NCBI RefSeq assembly: GCF_030646115.1
Contig: NZ_JAUSMX010000008.1
Span: 281,548 to 345,547, forward strand
Source: Fluviicoccus sp.
GTDB lineage: Bacteria; Pseudomonadota; Gammaproteobacteria; Pseudomonadales; Moraxellaceae
Direction: 5' to 3'
Length of the DNA stretch: 64,000 nucleotides
Below are positions 55,013 through 63,858 of this stretch, piece by piece (positions within the stretch are counted from its first letter, which is position 1; every line of letters starts with the position of its first letter). The notes beneath the pieces were generated by a model, which saw only the letters and a list, made by a program, of their open reading frames with translations, did not search any database and was not told the DNA's origin. The translations under genes and the position numbers were made by a program.

Positions 55013-58000
55013 TTATTGCGGCAATACGTAGCCTTTTTCTTGCACCAGCCGCAGCAGGGCGTCCACCGCATCCGCATCATAGTGACTGCCCCGGCCCCGC
55101 TCGATTTCCGTCAGCGCCGCCTCAATACCCAGCGCAGCGCGGTAGGGGCGGTGGGCGGCCATCGACTCCACCACATCGGCCACCGCCAGCACCCGTGCTT
55201 CAGGCAGAATTTCGTTACCCTTCAATCCTTGCGGATAGCCGCTGCCGTCCATGCGCTCATGATGCTGGCGGATAGTCTCGGCTACCGGAGCTTCAAACGG
55301 CACATCCTTGAGGATGTCATAGCCGGCCTGGGCGTGGCACTTGATGATTTCCATTTCCAGCGCCGACAAGCGTGAGGGTTTGGTGAGAATTTCCGAAGGC
55401 ACCGCAATCTTGCCGATATCATGCACCAGCCCGATCAGTTCCAGGTCGGAACAGCGTTTGGCCTCCCAGCCCAGTTCACGGGCGATTGCTCCGGCAATCA
55501 GTCCTACCCGGCGCTCGTGGCCGGCGGTGTAGGGGTCGCGGAGTTCCACCATGTTGGAAATGGCTTGCAAGGTGGCCTTCATCGAGCCTTCGAGTTGCTG
55601 GATGTAGCGGGCGATCTGATCCTCGTTGCGTTTCTTTTCAGTAATATCCTGCACCATGGCGATGGTGGCGGGCAGACCGTCATCCCAGGTGATAACTTTT
55701 GCTGTCAGGCCCAACTCGATCCAGGCACCGTCCTTGCGGCGAACCGGGATGTTGGTCGAGATTATTTCACCCTTCTCCTGTAAACGGATCCGGATATCCC
55801 GAATATGCTCCAGGTTTGCTTCATCCGGTGAGGTCAGCTCCAGCACTTCACGCCCCAGCACTTCGCCGGACTTCCATCCGGTCAGATCACAGAACCGGGG
55901 GTTGACATACAGGAACTTGCTGTCGCGTTGAACGTAAATGCCGCTGACGGTCTGTTCGATCATGCCGCGAAAGCGTTTCTCACTTTCAATGAGTTGTTGC
56001 TCGTGGCGTCGGATGTCGGTGAGGTCGGTCCAGGCGATGATCATGTCGTCATTCATGATGGTCATGGAACCGCGAGCAAGGTGGGGTACGTCATCCTTGC
56101 CATACAGCGTCAGTTCCGGGGAACTGACAGATTGTCCGTCGATCGCGGCCAGGATGCTGTCTGCCCAGGTCCGCAGCATGGTTTGCCGGACAACGGGGTC
56201 CGTAAATGCATTTTCAAACCACAGATCATCGGTTGGGATATCTTCCAGGGAATAACCCAACCAGTCCCGATGCGCCTTGTTGAGGGCGCGAATGGTATGG
56301 TTTTTCAGCGAATGGATCTGCATGGGCAGAGGTGAGGACTCAAAAACCTGTTGGAAGCGCAGCTCCGAAGTACTGGCTGCAACTTCGGCCTCCTGTCTGC
56401 GTTTATCCAGAAACAGAGTGTTCAGCCCGTACGAAATATCGACCGCCATTTCATTGAGCAGGCGCAACTGATCTTCATCAAAGGTGGAAAGGCCGGTTAC
56501 CGCATACAGGCCAACGACGCCCATCAGGCGTCCGCCCTGCATCAAGGGCATAGTCGCCCGCTCCGAAATATCTTGTTCATGCAGCCATGCCAGCCAGTTA
56601 TCGTGAGGGTCATCGGTGCGGTGCGTTGCCGGGGGAATCAGCGTGCTGATGACGTTACCGCTGGTAAAAGCCGGAAAGGCTCGCCCGAACGGGCTGTCGG
56701 GGTCGGCCAGGATACCGGATAACTCTTGGAGGTGCCGGTGCGGAATTCCATGAACATGAATCAGCCGCAATGGCATCTGGCCGTTATCGGTCAGGGCAAT
56801 GAACAGCATCGGGAAGCGGCTGTTGGTCACCAGGGCATCGAATACCCCGGCCAGCAACTCCTCGACATTGGTGCAATACACCAGGGAGCGGTTGGTGGCG
56901 CTGAGAATTTCGTACAGCGAGGATAATTGCCGGACTTTCTCGGCATCCCGCAGCCTTTCAATGGTCTCGCCGACATCCCGCGCTACGTTGCGGAGCATCA
57001 CGGACTCTTCAGGCAGGAACGGTTTCGGTTGCAGATCGTCCGGGTACCAGACCTTGATGATGCCGCACTGTGTGCCGTTGATCTCGATCGGCTGTTCCAG
57101 CACCGCTGATGGCGTATTCTCAGGCCAGTGATGGCCAAAGCTCCCCCAAGAGCTGTTCAGGACAGTGTGTGCCTTTTCGGGAAACAGGAATGCCGGCGGC
57201 AGCAGCGCGGCCACGCCCGCCAGCCAAGTCTCGATGTTCAGGTCCGGTTTGCGGGATAATTCTGACAGGGCGTTCAGGCAATTCATTTCCTTGAGGCGTT
57301 CACCCAGATCCTGGATGAGAGTCTCGCGTTCGGTCAGCATCCGCTGGCGTTCGGTGATGTCCCGCACCACTTGAACGAAGGCAGCTTCGCCCTGGATGGT
57401 GTCGAAGGGGGCTACGATGCACACCACGGTGCGCTCCGACAGGGGCAGCGACAGATCAGTTTCAAAGCCGGCGCTATCGCGGGCAAGTCGTGAACAGACA
57501 GGACAGTCAGCCGGAGGTATGGCGGATTCATGGAACAGTTCGTGGATGGTGCACCCCACCAGTTGCTCGGCAGGGAGACGGGCATGCAATGCTGCGGCGG
57601 TGTTGGCTTGCTTGATGACGCCGTTAGCGGTGATGATCATCACCGGGTCGGGTACGGCATCGTATGTGCTGGCAGCGCGCGCCAGCGCATTGAACGGCTC
57701 ACTAAGTGTGCTGCGCACCAGCGCCAGATAGACATACCAGTAAGCAAAGATTTTCAGCACATGACCCAGTTGGGGGCCAGCGGCATAAAGATCGACATAC
57801 CGTGTCAGGGAAAGCTCAGACAGCATCATCATGACGACGGCTGCAGATATGCCCAGATACAAGCGGCGTGACATCAGCAGTCGGTGTTTCCGGAACAGCA
57901 GCACGGAGCAGCCCAGCATGGCGATGATGATGTATTCGCTGATGATCTTGAACGGTGTCAGGCCCTGGCCTTCGACAAAAGTCACCGGGAAATGGCCGGT

Positions 58001-58471
58001 AGCGATCAGCAGCGCCGCAGCCGAGGCGGCAGCGGCGAATCCGATGTGCAGCCAGAGCGGACGTACCTGCCGGCGCAGCATCAGGGTTGATGCCATCAGG
58101 GCAGCGGCCTGGAGATAGCGGGCCGCAACCCAGTATTGGGTGGTCGCGCCGCTGTCTACCGGTAAGAGGTTCATGCCCTTGAAGGTCAGCGTGTGAATGA
58201 AATCCAGAGCAGCGCACCAGCCGAATGCAATGGCTACGAATATCAGGAAATGATTACGGGTGAAGCGCAGCGACGTGGTGGCGACCGCCATGGCCATGAC
58301 GGCGATGAGGATGGACATGCCTTCGGCCAGGACGTGGAACACCAGAAAGCCGAAGTAGTGCAGGCCCAGCAGGCAGAGTGCGCTGACCGCGGCAGGCATG
58401 CGTAGCGCCAGCAAGGCGAGTAGCCAGACGGGGCGTTCGGTGTCGGCAAGCGCCGAGGTGACAGGATTCAT
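55013..58471 (-). CDS. Multi-sensor HD-GYP cyclic-di-GMP phosphodiesterase
   Basis: 1152 residues from ATG 58471, with AAGGA nine bases upstream. N-terminal MASE3-like membrane region of about eight helices (~residues 20-265; FGFLVFHVLAEGMSILIA). Then PAS (~270-375), a GAF-like region (~385-510), a second GAF (~525-690), two more PAS domains (~705-830 and ~840-955) and an HD-GYP domain (~965-1150). The catalytic residues are intact: GHERRVGLIAG, LVHDIGKIAVPSEIL and HHERMDGSGYP. It should hydrolyse c-di-GMP in response to membrane or cytoplasmic ligands. With the EAL and GGDEF-like genes it marks this region as signalling-rich. Confidence 0.93.
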   Translation of the reverse strand: MNPVTSALADTERPVWLLALLALRMPAAVSALCLLGLHYFGFLVFHVLAEGMSILIAVMAMAVATTSLRFTRNHFLIFVAIAFGWCAALDFIHTLTFKGMNLLPVDSGATTQYWVAARYLQAAALMASTLMLRRQVRPLWLHIGFAAAASAAALLIATGHFPVTFVEGQGLTPFKIISEYIIIAMLGCSVLLFRKHRLLMSRRLYLGISAAVVMMMLSELSLTRYVDLYAAGPQLGHVLKIFAYWYVYLALVRSTLSEPFNALARAASTYDAVPDPVMIITANGVIKQANTAAALHARLPAEQLVGCTIHELFHESAIPPADCPVCSRLARDSAGFETDLSLPLSERTVVCIVAPFDTIQGEAAFVQVVRDITERQRMLTERETLIQDLGERLKEMNCLNALSELSRKPDLNIETWLAGVAALLPPAFLFPEKAHTVLNSSWGSFGHHWPENTPSAVLEQPIEINGTQCGIIKVWYPDDLQPKPFLPEESVMLRNVARDVGETIERLRDAEKVRQLSSLYEILSATNRSLVYCTNVEELLAGVFDALVTNSRFPMLFIALTDNGQMPLRLIHVHGIPHRHLQELSGILADPDSPFGRAFPAFTSGNVISTLIPPATHRTDDPHDNWLAWLHEQDISERATMPLMQGGRLMGVVGLYAVTGLSTFDEDQLRLLNEMAVDISYGLNTLFLDKRRQEAEVAASTSELRFQQVFESSPLPMQIHSLKNHTIRALNKAHRDWLGYSLEDIPTDDLWFENAFTDPVVRQTMLRTWADSILAAIDGQSVSSPELTLYGKDDVPHLARGSMTIMNDDMIIAWTDLTDIRRHEQQLIESEKRFRGMIEQTVSGIYVQRDSKFLYVNPRFCDLTGWKSGEVLGREVLELTSPDEANLEHIRDIRIRLQEKGEIISTNIPVRRKDGAWIELGLTAKVITWDDGLPATIAMVQDITEKKRNEDQIARYIQQLEGSMKATLQAISNMVELRDPYTAGHERRVGLIAGAIARELGWEAKRCSDLELIGLVHDIGKIAVPSEILTKPSRLSALEMEIIKCHAQAGYDILKDVPFEAPVAETIRQHHERMDGSGYPQGLKGNEILPEARVLAVADVVESMAAHRPYRAALGIEAALTEIERGRGSHYDADAVDALLRLVQEKGYVLPQ

Positions 58472-58622
58472 GGTCAACGTCCTTTTTGAGTTCGAACTCC
58501 GAATACATCCTTGGAAAGATTACCACACATAAAAACGGGAATTCGGGCAGTCAGTGTCGATTGCTTCTCTGGTTGCGGGGGTAAATTGGGGAAAACCGGG
58601 TATTTGCGAAGGGGGTTCGAAA

Positions 58623-58642
58623 TGGTGGGCTCGCAGGGACTT
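58623..58642. repeat. Partial copy of a tRNA 3' end (candidate attachment site)
   Basis: TGGTGGGCTCGCAGGGACTT matches 62506-62525, the 3' end plus CCA of the CAT-anticodon tRNA, at 19 of 20 bases in the same orientation. Similarity stops at both borders of the 20-mer, as expected for the short identity block left by tRNA-targeted integration. Confidence 0.7.
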
Positions 58643-58739
58643 TGTTTCCGTCGCCGGGGGCACTCCCCGCATCGCGTTGGCGCAACCGATTCAGTCTTTA
58701 CAAGATGTGAGAAGGCAGGCGGAAGGGTTTCAGCCGTCT

Positions 58740-58760
58740 TTTTGCCTTGGTAAGGCAAAA
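58740..58760 (+). promoter_or_regulatory. Hairpin directly before a ribosome-binding site
   Basis: TTTTGCCTT (58740-58748), loop GGT, AAGGCAAAA (58752-58760). GAGGAG of the next ORF begins at 58761, so folding could affect initiation. Confidence 0.45.
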
Positions 58761-58778
58761 GAGGAGCTTGTGACAGCT

Positions 58779-58949
58779 ATGCAGATAAAGATTGATGACT
58801 TCATTGCGTTCATGGGGCAGCAGGAGGGGATGCGCACCATCAAGCAAATCAACGGGGACCTTCCCAAGGCGGATGATCATTTTGCCACGTTTGAACAGTT
58901 GCTGAATGATGGGCTGAACGGCGCATCATCCTGCATGAATGCGGGGTGA
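58779..58949 (+). CDS. Small hypothetical protein of 56 residues
   Basis: MQIKIDDFIAFMGQQEGMRT, then a helix (FATFEQLLNDGLNG) and CMNAG at the end. GAGGAG lies 12 bases before ATG 58779; GTG 58770 would add three residues. Four bases separate it from the zinc-ribbon gene, suggesting coupled translation. Not recognised; composition is protein-like but short. Confidence 0.45.
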   Translation: MQIKIDDFIAFMGQQEGMRTIKQINGDLPKADDHFATFEQLLNDGLNGASSCMNAG

Positions 58950-58953
58950 TGCT

Positions 58954-59715
58954 ATGGTTGGAAAAATCTTCATCAAATGCGGGTATGAGCGCAAAGCTAC
59001 AGATTCCGCGCCTGAATATGAGTGCCCGAGTTGCCAAGTGGTCTACGCCAAGGTTGAGAAAGCGGCTTTAGGCAGAGAGTTCACCCCCGAGCAACAGCAG
59101 GAAATCAAGTCGTGCCCGTATTGCGGAGAGCGGATTCTTGCCGTTGCACTCAAGTGCAAACATTGTGGGTCCGACCTTGGACGGAATGCGGGCAGTAATC
59201 GAAAGCAATACGAGCAAGCGGGTTTCGGGGCATTGCTCTTGGGATTACCTGTGGCGGCGGCTGCTTTGAGTTGGGCATGGATTGGCTATATGAGCCTGAT
59301 TCAGAATCCGGCGCAACCGTTGGCGGTTCTGACGCTGGTGACAGTGCTGGCCACAAGCGCCATGATGGCTTGGGAGATTAGAATATTACCGGAAGAGAGG
59401 GTGGCTGGGGCAATTGATGTGGTTTGTCTATGGCTTGCTGTTTTGGCTTGTCAGTTATCCCATATACATGGGTCTACGAGTCAAAAGTGGCTTGAAGGGC
59501 CGTATGGGGGGGGCGCTAGCGGTTGTGGTTTTCTTTGTTGGTGTTTCCGGGTCATTGGCAAGAGGCAAGAGGCAAGAGGAACTGCGAGCAGCACAAGAGG
59601 CTATTGTGACTGAACATGAGGCCAATGCACGCATGTACAGGCAGCAAGTGGAGAGGCCCGGCGGGAGGCGGAGAGGGAGTTAGAGCGGTTGAGTCATGAT
59701 TCATCTGTGCTGTAA
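58954..59715 (+). pseudogene. Zinc-ribbon membrane protein interrupted by two compensating frameshifts
   Basis: The first frame (58954 to ~59390) encodes zinc-ribbon pairs (CPSC ... SCPYCGERI ... LKCKHCGSDL) and two hydrophobic helices. After ~59390 the protein-like signal moves to the +1 frame: WFVYGLLFWLVSYPIYMGLR, LKGRMGGALAVVVFFVGV, then a charged helix EELRAAQEAIVTEHEANAR. Near 59650 it returns to the first frame: EARREAERELERLSHDSSVL and stop at 59713-59715. Read singly, each frame ends in non-protein-like sequence. Either two indels damaged the gene, or the assembly carries two errors. An eight-G run (59506-59513) lies in the middle segment but is not at either transition. Function unknown. 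Confidence 0.6.
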
Positions 59716-59795
59716 TTGATAGTGGTGGAGGGGGGAAGATCTAGGCCTGAGATGCTAGACTGATCGTCTCCTAATCGAATATTTGCAGGGATGAA

Positions 59796-62294
59796 ATGAC
59801 CAATTTGGTAAAAGTGCCTGATGAGGTTTCCTGTGTTTGTAGTGGTCCTTCCTCCTTGCGTTTTGGCGTTTTTGACATTACGGGTGGGGGTAGGAAAGCC
59901 ATTGCGAAACTTGAGCTATCTGTGAACCAAGAGGGCTCTTGCGAGCTCAAAATTTCCAGCGAATCGGAAGAGGCTATAAGTAGAATTAGTGAACTCACAA
60001 AAAAAAACCGCACTGAGGGGAGAGCGGAGCAGGCTTCTGGCATTGCTGCCGAGGAGCTTCTCGAAAGAGGAGGCGCGATTTTAAGAGAGATGTTAGTTGC
60101 GGATGGTTATGAGGTTGAAGAGCTTCCTGTTGGAGATCATCAGATTTCATTAACGCTGAACATGCGTACCGGTTCAGTCGTTGGTGTGCATGAGGCGTTG
60201 CATGAGGCAGTTGGTTCGGGAAGTGAAGACTTAGCCAAGAAAATATTCGACTCCGTTACAGAAGGTATTAAAAGCATCCATGAAAAATTGGCCTCTGAAG
60301 TTTTGAGTCATATAGAGCAGGGCAGGCACCTAGATGCTATTACGTTGCTCAGTAATGCATTTGGGGCGGGACAATCTGCATTTCCTGCATCCGCATCTCT
60401 GTTGCAAGCACTGCTTTCAGTGGATATTTCCGTTGCAACGGATGATCAACGTCAGGTGATTCTAAAGTGGCGGATATCAGCTGCCGAATTTCTAGGGCGT
60501 CATGATGTAGCTGCGAGCGCGGCTGAAGAGTTTCTCTCCAAATGGCGCTCTACGTTGAGTGCAGAGCAAAGCGCCGCAATTCAGATGATCATTGCATCTG
60601 GGATGATGAAGCGTGGGAGTAAAGAGTCTGCATTGATGGTCTGGAGGACGTTGCTGGATGCCCCTCAATCGTTGGGTGCTGAAAACCGTGCCTGGGCTTG
60701 GAGGAACATATCGGTCACGCTTTTAGTTGATGATCCTGAGTCCATGCGGGCGGCTCGTAGTTCTGCTGATGCGTTTCTTGAGGCCGGAAATAAAGAAGAG
60801 GCGGCCAAGAGTTTAATGCAAGTGGCTAAGTGCCTGCTGCACTCCGAGCCGATCCGAGCGCTGGATACAATCGACGAAATTTTGCCGCTACTTGACGAGA
60901 GTAATCTCGTATATCGCTCCGTAAAAGCAGCAGTCCTTCATGCCCGAGCGGACCGACTGATGAAGATGGCGCGGTATTCTGAAGCCGCAAGTGACGCTCA
61001 GGCAGCCGTGGCTGCTTGGCGAGGCCTCTTGGGTAAAGAGACTGATTTGGTGCACTCCCTTTATTTGGCCTCGTTTGCTGCCGAAAGTGCAGGAAATGAG
61101 GCTGTTGGCATTAGTCTTAAGGACGAAGCCGATAAGCTTGCGGCGGCTCTTCCAACCTCTCGTTTTACTTTAGCTAGTCGCCTTTCAGCATTATCGGAGA
61201 ATTTCAGCGCGCAAGAGGCAAAGCAGCTAGAAGCCGACGCTGAGTGTGAAGGCGACTCTGATGTAAAAGCAGCTGTTCGCCAGATAAGAGCTTTGATGGA
61301 TACCTCTCTGAGTGAGTCAACCAAGCTTATGCTCCTTGAGGAAGAGCTAAATGATCTGAAGTTGGTGAATACTCATAGCCCTATGGTTCAGTCACTTCAG
61401 TGCGCAATTGGCATACAGCTGATGAAGATGTCCCAATTCAAGCGGGCGCGTGAATGGTTTGAAAAGGTTCTTGAAGCAGAGCCTCTAGACATTATTGCCC
61501 GTGATCATCTGCTGGGGTGTTTGTGGCAGATGGAGGCGTGGGCAGATGCTGTTTTGTTCCTGAAGGATCAACTTAAATTACACGGAGAAATGCCGGGCCT
61601 TTTATTTGCGTACGGACGCTCAATGTATGAGGCCGGTGACATGGTGGGTGCAATTTTTGAGCTTCAAAAGGTATTGGAGCTAGCTGATCCAGCCTCCCAT
61701 TTAAGCATCAAGGCAAGTGAGATGTGTATGGCGGCGATTAAATTGGTCGGCAAAATTCCCCCCTCAGCACCGAAATCCGATCCGACATTACCGGTTAGTT
61801 TGGAGGAGTTCGAACAGGAGCTAAACCGCTTTTCTGTGTTTGTAGCCGGTGCAAAACGTATGGTTTTTTGGACAAAGCCTGACGATGCTGACTATAGCTG
61901 GATTACAAAACCGGAACGACAAGCTCAGAATTTGTTGCATACTTTTCTCAAAGCTCGTTTTTTGGAGCGTATAGGCGTCTTCGAGGAAATTGCAACTGGC
62001 GCTGGACGTCTCGATATCTATGTACAACTTCATGGCGGTTTGTCAGCCGTTCTTGAGTTGAAGATGTGTGGCTTTGGCTATACCAGCGCCTATGCAGCAG
62101 CTGGCGAAGAGCAGATTGTTCATTACATGAGTAATCGACGGACTTCTATCGGATACCTCGTGGTGTTTGATGCACGATTAGAAAACTTTGGAGATGCTTT
62201 TGCGGACAAACCGAAGCAAGACTTGCTAACGATCAAGTCTCAATTCATTGATGTGCGGCCACGTGTGAGTACTAGAACGAAAAAAAAGCCTTAG
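59796..62294 (+). CDS. Helical-repeat protein with C-terminal PD-(D/E)XK nuclease domain
   Basis: 832 residues. Residues 1-150 are a mixed alpha/beta region of unknown type. About 160-690 is a superhelix of TPR-like repeats (RGSKESALMVWRTLL, MKMSQFKRAREWFEKVLEAE, YEAGDMVGAIFELQKVLELA). Residues ~705-815 show the PD-(D/E)XK order: a helix with ERQAQNLLHTFLKARF, Asp740 (GAGRLDIYVQL), Glu754-x-Lys756 (LELK) and Gln773 in the next helix (EEQIVHYM). It is most like restriction-type nuclease domains seen at the C-termini of AAA-like and other defence proteins. The gene is more A/T-rich than its chromosome surroundings and uses rarer codons, consistent with transfer. No helicase, methyltransferase or toxin-antitoxin partner is beside it. 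Start ATG 59796 with AGGGA upstream. Confidence 0.75.
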   Translation: MTNLVKVPDEVSCVCSGPSSLRFGVFDITGGGRKAIAKLELSVNQEGSCELKISSESEEAISRISELTKKNRTEGRAEQASGIAAEELLERGGAILREMLVADGYEVEELPVGDHQISLTLNMRTGSVVGVHEALHEAVGSGSEDLAKKIFDSVTEGIKSIHEKLASEVLSHIEQGRHLDAITLLSNAFGAGQSAFPASASLLQALLSVDISVATDDQRQVILKWRISAAEFLGRHDVAASAAEEFLSKWRSTLSAEQSAAIQMIIASGMMKRGSKESALMVWRTLLDAPQSLGAENRAWAWRNISVTLLVDDPESMRAARSSADAFLEAGNKEEAAKSLMQVAKCLLHSEPIRALDTIDEILPLLDESNLVYRSVKAAVLHARADRLMKMARYSEAASDAQAAVAAWRGLLGKETDLVHSLYLASFAAESAGNEAVGISLKDEADKLAAALPTSRFTLASRLSALSENFSAQEAKQLEADAECEGDSDVKAAVRQIRALMDTSLSESTKLMLLEEELNDLKLVNTHSPMVQSLQCAIGIQLMKMSQFKRAREWFEKVLEAEPLDIIARDHLLGCLWQMEAWADAVLFLKDQLKLHGEMPGLLFAYGRSMYEAGDMVGAIFELQKVLELADPASHLSIKASEMCMAAIKLVGKIPPSAPKSDPTLPVSLEEFEQELNRFSVFVAGAKRMVFWTKPDDADYSWITKPERQAQNLLHTFLKARFLERIGVFEEIATGAGRLDIYVQLHGGLSAVLELKMCGFGYTSAYAAAGEEQIVHYMSNRRTSIGYLVVFDARLENFGDAFADKPKQDLLTIKSQFIDVRPRVSTRTKKKP

Positions 62295-62505
62295 CTCTGA
62301 TAGAGTCAATCGCGTGCTTGAATGTTGGGGGCAGAAAGGCATATACAGTTCAGTACTAGCCTAAGTGGCATGACACACTGGCTCCTGAAAGGTCGCCAAC
62401 TGTGTTCAGTTATTGGTTTTTTACTAGTGAAGCGACTTTTCTTACCCGGGCATTACCCTGAAAAACAGAGTGGCAAGATTTTCTTGACTAAACTAGTGAT
62501 TTGAT
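62295..62505. other. Gap between the nuclease gene and the tRNA
   Basis: About 210 bases with no supported gene; a 60-codon open frame lacks a ribosome site and protein-like composition. No clear terminator hairpin was seen. Confidence 0.5.
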
Positions 62506-62525
62506 TGGTGGGCCCGCAGGGACTT
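62506..62525. repeat. tRNA 3' end forming the right attachment-like repeat
   Basis: TGGTGGGCCCGCAGGGACTT, plus-strand view of the tRNA 3' end with its CCA; pairs with the 19/20 copy at 58623-58642. Confidence 0.7.
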
Positions 62526-62582
62526 GAACCCTGGACCAAAGGATTATGAGTCCTCTGCTCTAACCAACTGAGCTACAGGCCC
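62506..62582 (-). tRNA. tRNA with CAT anticodon, probably tRNA-Ile2 rather than tRNA-Met
   Basis: 77 bases: acceptor GGGCCTG / CGGGCCC, D-arm AGCTCAGTTGGTTAGAGC, anticodon stem GAGGA / TCCTT with loop CTCATAA, T-loop GTTCAAGTC, discriminator A and encoded CCA. The C4-G69 and C5-G68 pairs and a G27-T43 wobble are features associated with TilS (lysidine) recognition in tRNA-Ile2, so AUA decoding is likelier than elongator Met. Initiator tRNA is excluded by the paired first base. Confidence 0.93.
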
Positions 62583-62599
62583 GCTCGAAGTGGCCGGAG

Positions 62600-62605
62600 A
62601 TTATA
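62600..62605 (-). promoter_or_regulatory. -10 box of the CAT-anticodon tRNA
   Basis: TATAAT on the minus strand, 17 bases before the tRNA 5' end. A weak -35 (ATCGTT) lies 17 bases further, still outside the insertion sequence. Confidence 0.6.
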
Positions 62606-62643
62606 TGCCGGTTTTCGGCAGAACGATAGCGCAAAAACAACCC

Positions 62644-62663
62644 CTTAGCAGGGTGGTGAAAAA
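62644..62663 (+). repeat. Left inverted repeat of the insertion sequence
   Basis: Matches the reverse complement of 63981-64000 with one mismatch at the fifth base. The left end lies 62 bases upstream of the tRNA 5' end. Confidence 0.85.
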
Positions 62664-62730
62664 CCCTCTGCCGGTCGCTGCCTGATGATGCGACAATAGC
62701 ACAACATTTCCTGAAATCGACACCCGTCCC

Positions 62731-63858
62731 ATGCGTGGCTCCGACACCCGGCAGGGAAGCCTGTTCAGCTATGTGAACCTGGACAACCGCATTCCCGCCA
62801 AACATCCCATCCGCAAGCTTCGGCTGGTCGTGGACATCATCCTTTCCACGATGGACGCCGAGTTTTCATCCCGCTACGCAGATACCGGCCGCCCCTCCAT
62901 CCCGCCCGAGCAATTGCTGCGCGCCCTGCTGCTGCAAGTCATGTACTCCATCCGCAGCGAGCGGCAACTGGTCGAGCAACTGGACTACAACCTGTTGTAC
63001 CGCTGGTTTGTCGGGCTGGATGTCGATGACAAGATTTGGGACCGCACCACCTTCTGTGCCAACCGCGACCGCCTGCTGAATGATGACGTTTTGCGCATCT
63101 TCTTCGACAAGGTGGTTCATTTCGCCCGCTGGCGCAAACTGGCCTCTGACACTCATTTCAGCGTGGACGGCAGCATGATCGAGGCCTGGGCCTCGCACAA
63201 AAGCTTTGTCCGCAAGGATCGGAACAAGTCTGACGATGATAAGGGTCAGGGCGGCCCCGGCGGCGGTCGTAATGCCGAGGTTGACTTCAAGGGCGAGTCC
63301 CGCAGCAACGAGACGCATGAGTCCACCACCGACCCCAGCGCCCGCCTGTACAAGAAAGGGAAATTCACCGAGGCCAAGCTGCGCCATATCACACACATCA
63401 TGAGCGAGAACCGCCATGGATTGGTGATGGATGTCGAGACCACCCCGGCCACCGGAAAGGCGGAGTGGGAGGCCGCCGAGCGCATGGCCCGGCGAACCTT
63501 GAACAAAGGCGACACGCTGGGTGCGGACAAGGGCTACGATACGGAGGAACACATCAAGGCGGTGAAGGCTATGGGTGTCAAACCGCATGTCGCCGCGAAG
63601 AAAACGGGCAGCGCGATGAATCCGCGCACCGTGCGGAGCAAGGGCTATCAGGCCAGTCTTCGCAAGCGCAAACTGGTTGAGGAGGCGTTTGGCTGGGCGA
63701 AGACGGTTGGCGGCTTCCGCAAGACCCGCTTCATCGGGACGGCCAAGGTTCACGCACAAGCCTTGCTGACGTTTGCGGCCTACAACCTGACGCGCATGAT
63801 GACTCTGTTCGGCTGGCGGGAGGAATTGTTACAGGAGAAGTCCGCCTGTTGTGCATGA
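62731..63858 (+). CDS. Transposase, DUF772 plus DDE domain
   Basis: 375 residues. N-terminal DUF772-type region (DTGRPSIPPEQLLRALLLQV ... SERQLVEQLDYNLLYRWFVG) and a DDE catalytic core: first Asp in HFSVDGSMIEAW, second in LGADKGYDTEEH, Glu in KLVEEAFGWAKT. A Gly/Asp-rich spacer (KSDDDKGQGGPGGGRN) precedes the core. Intact and full length, so possibly active. Sole gene of the insertion sequence. Confidence 0.93.
   Translation: MRGSDTRQGSLFSYVNLDNRIPAKHPIRKLRLVVDIILSTMDAEFSSRYADTGRPSIPPEQLLRALLLQVMYSIRSERQLVEQLDYNLLYRWFVGLDVDDKIWDRTTFCANRDRLLNDDVLRIFFDKVVHFARWRKLASDTHFSVDGSMIEAWASHKSFVRKDRNKSDDDKGQGGPGGGRNAEVDFKGESRSNETHESTTDPSARLYKKGKFTEAKLRHITHIMSENRHGLVMDVETTPATGKAEWEAAERMARRTLNKGDTLGADKGYDTEEHIKAVKAMGVKPHVAAKKTGSAMNPRTVRSKGYQASLRKRKLVEEAFGWAKTVGGFRKTRFIGTAKVHAQALLTFAAYNLTRMMTLFGWREELLQEKSACCA

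Larger units (their letters stand above)
58472..58778. other. Gap between the HD-GYP gene and the tRNA-associated segment
   Basis: About 300 bases without a supported gene. It contains the HD-GYP promoter side at its left, the tRNA-end-like 20-mer at 58623-58642, and a 9-bp hairpin at 58740-58760. A reading frame crosses it but shows no protein-like composition before codon 58779. Confidence 0.6.

Noticed and set aside
58480..58770. Cyclic-di-GMP riboswitch in the G-rich stretch near the HD-GYP gene
   Set aside because: I could not find the conserved GEMM core or its tetraloop-receptor layout; only a simple hairpin is visible.
58554..58778. Extended 131-residue version of the small island protein
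   Set aside because: The part before codon 58779 crosses the tRNA-like repeat and a hairpin and has non-protein-like composition; the ribosome site supports the short form.
62322..62504. 60-codon ORF beside the tRNA
   Set aside because: No ribosome site, no recognisable motif, and it ends at the tRNA border.
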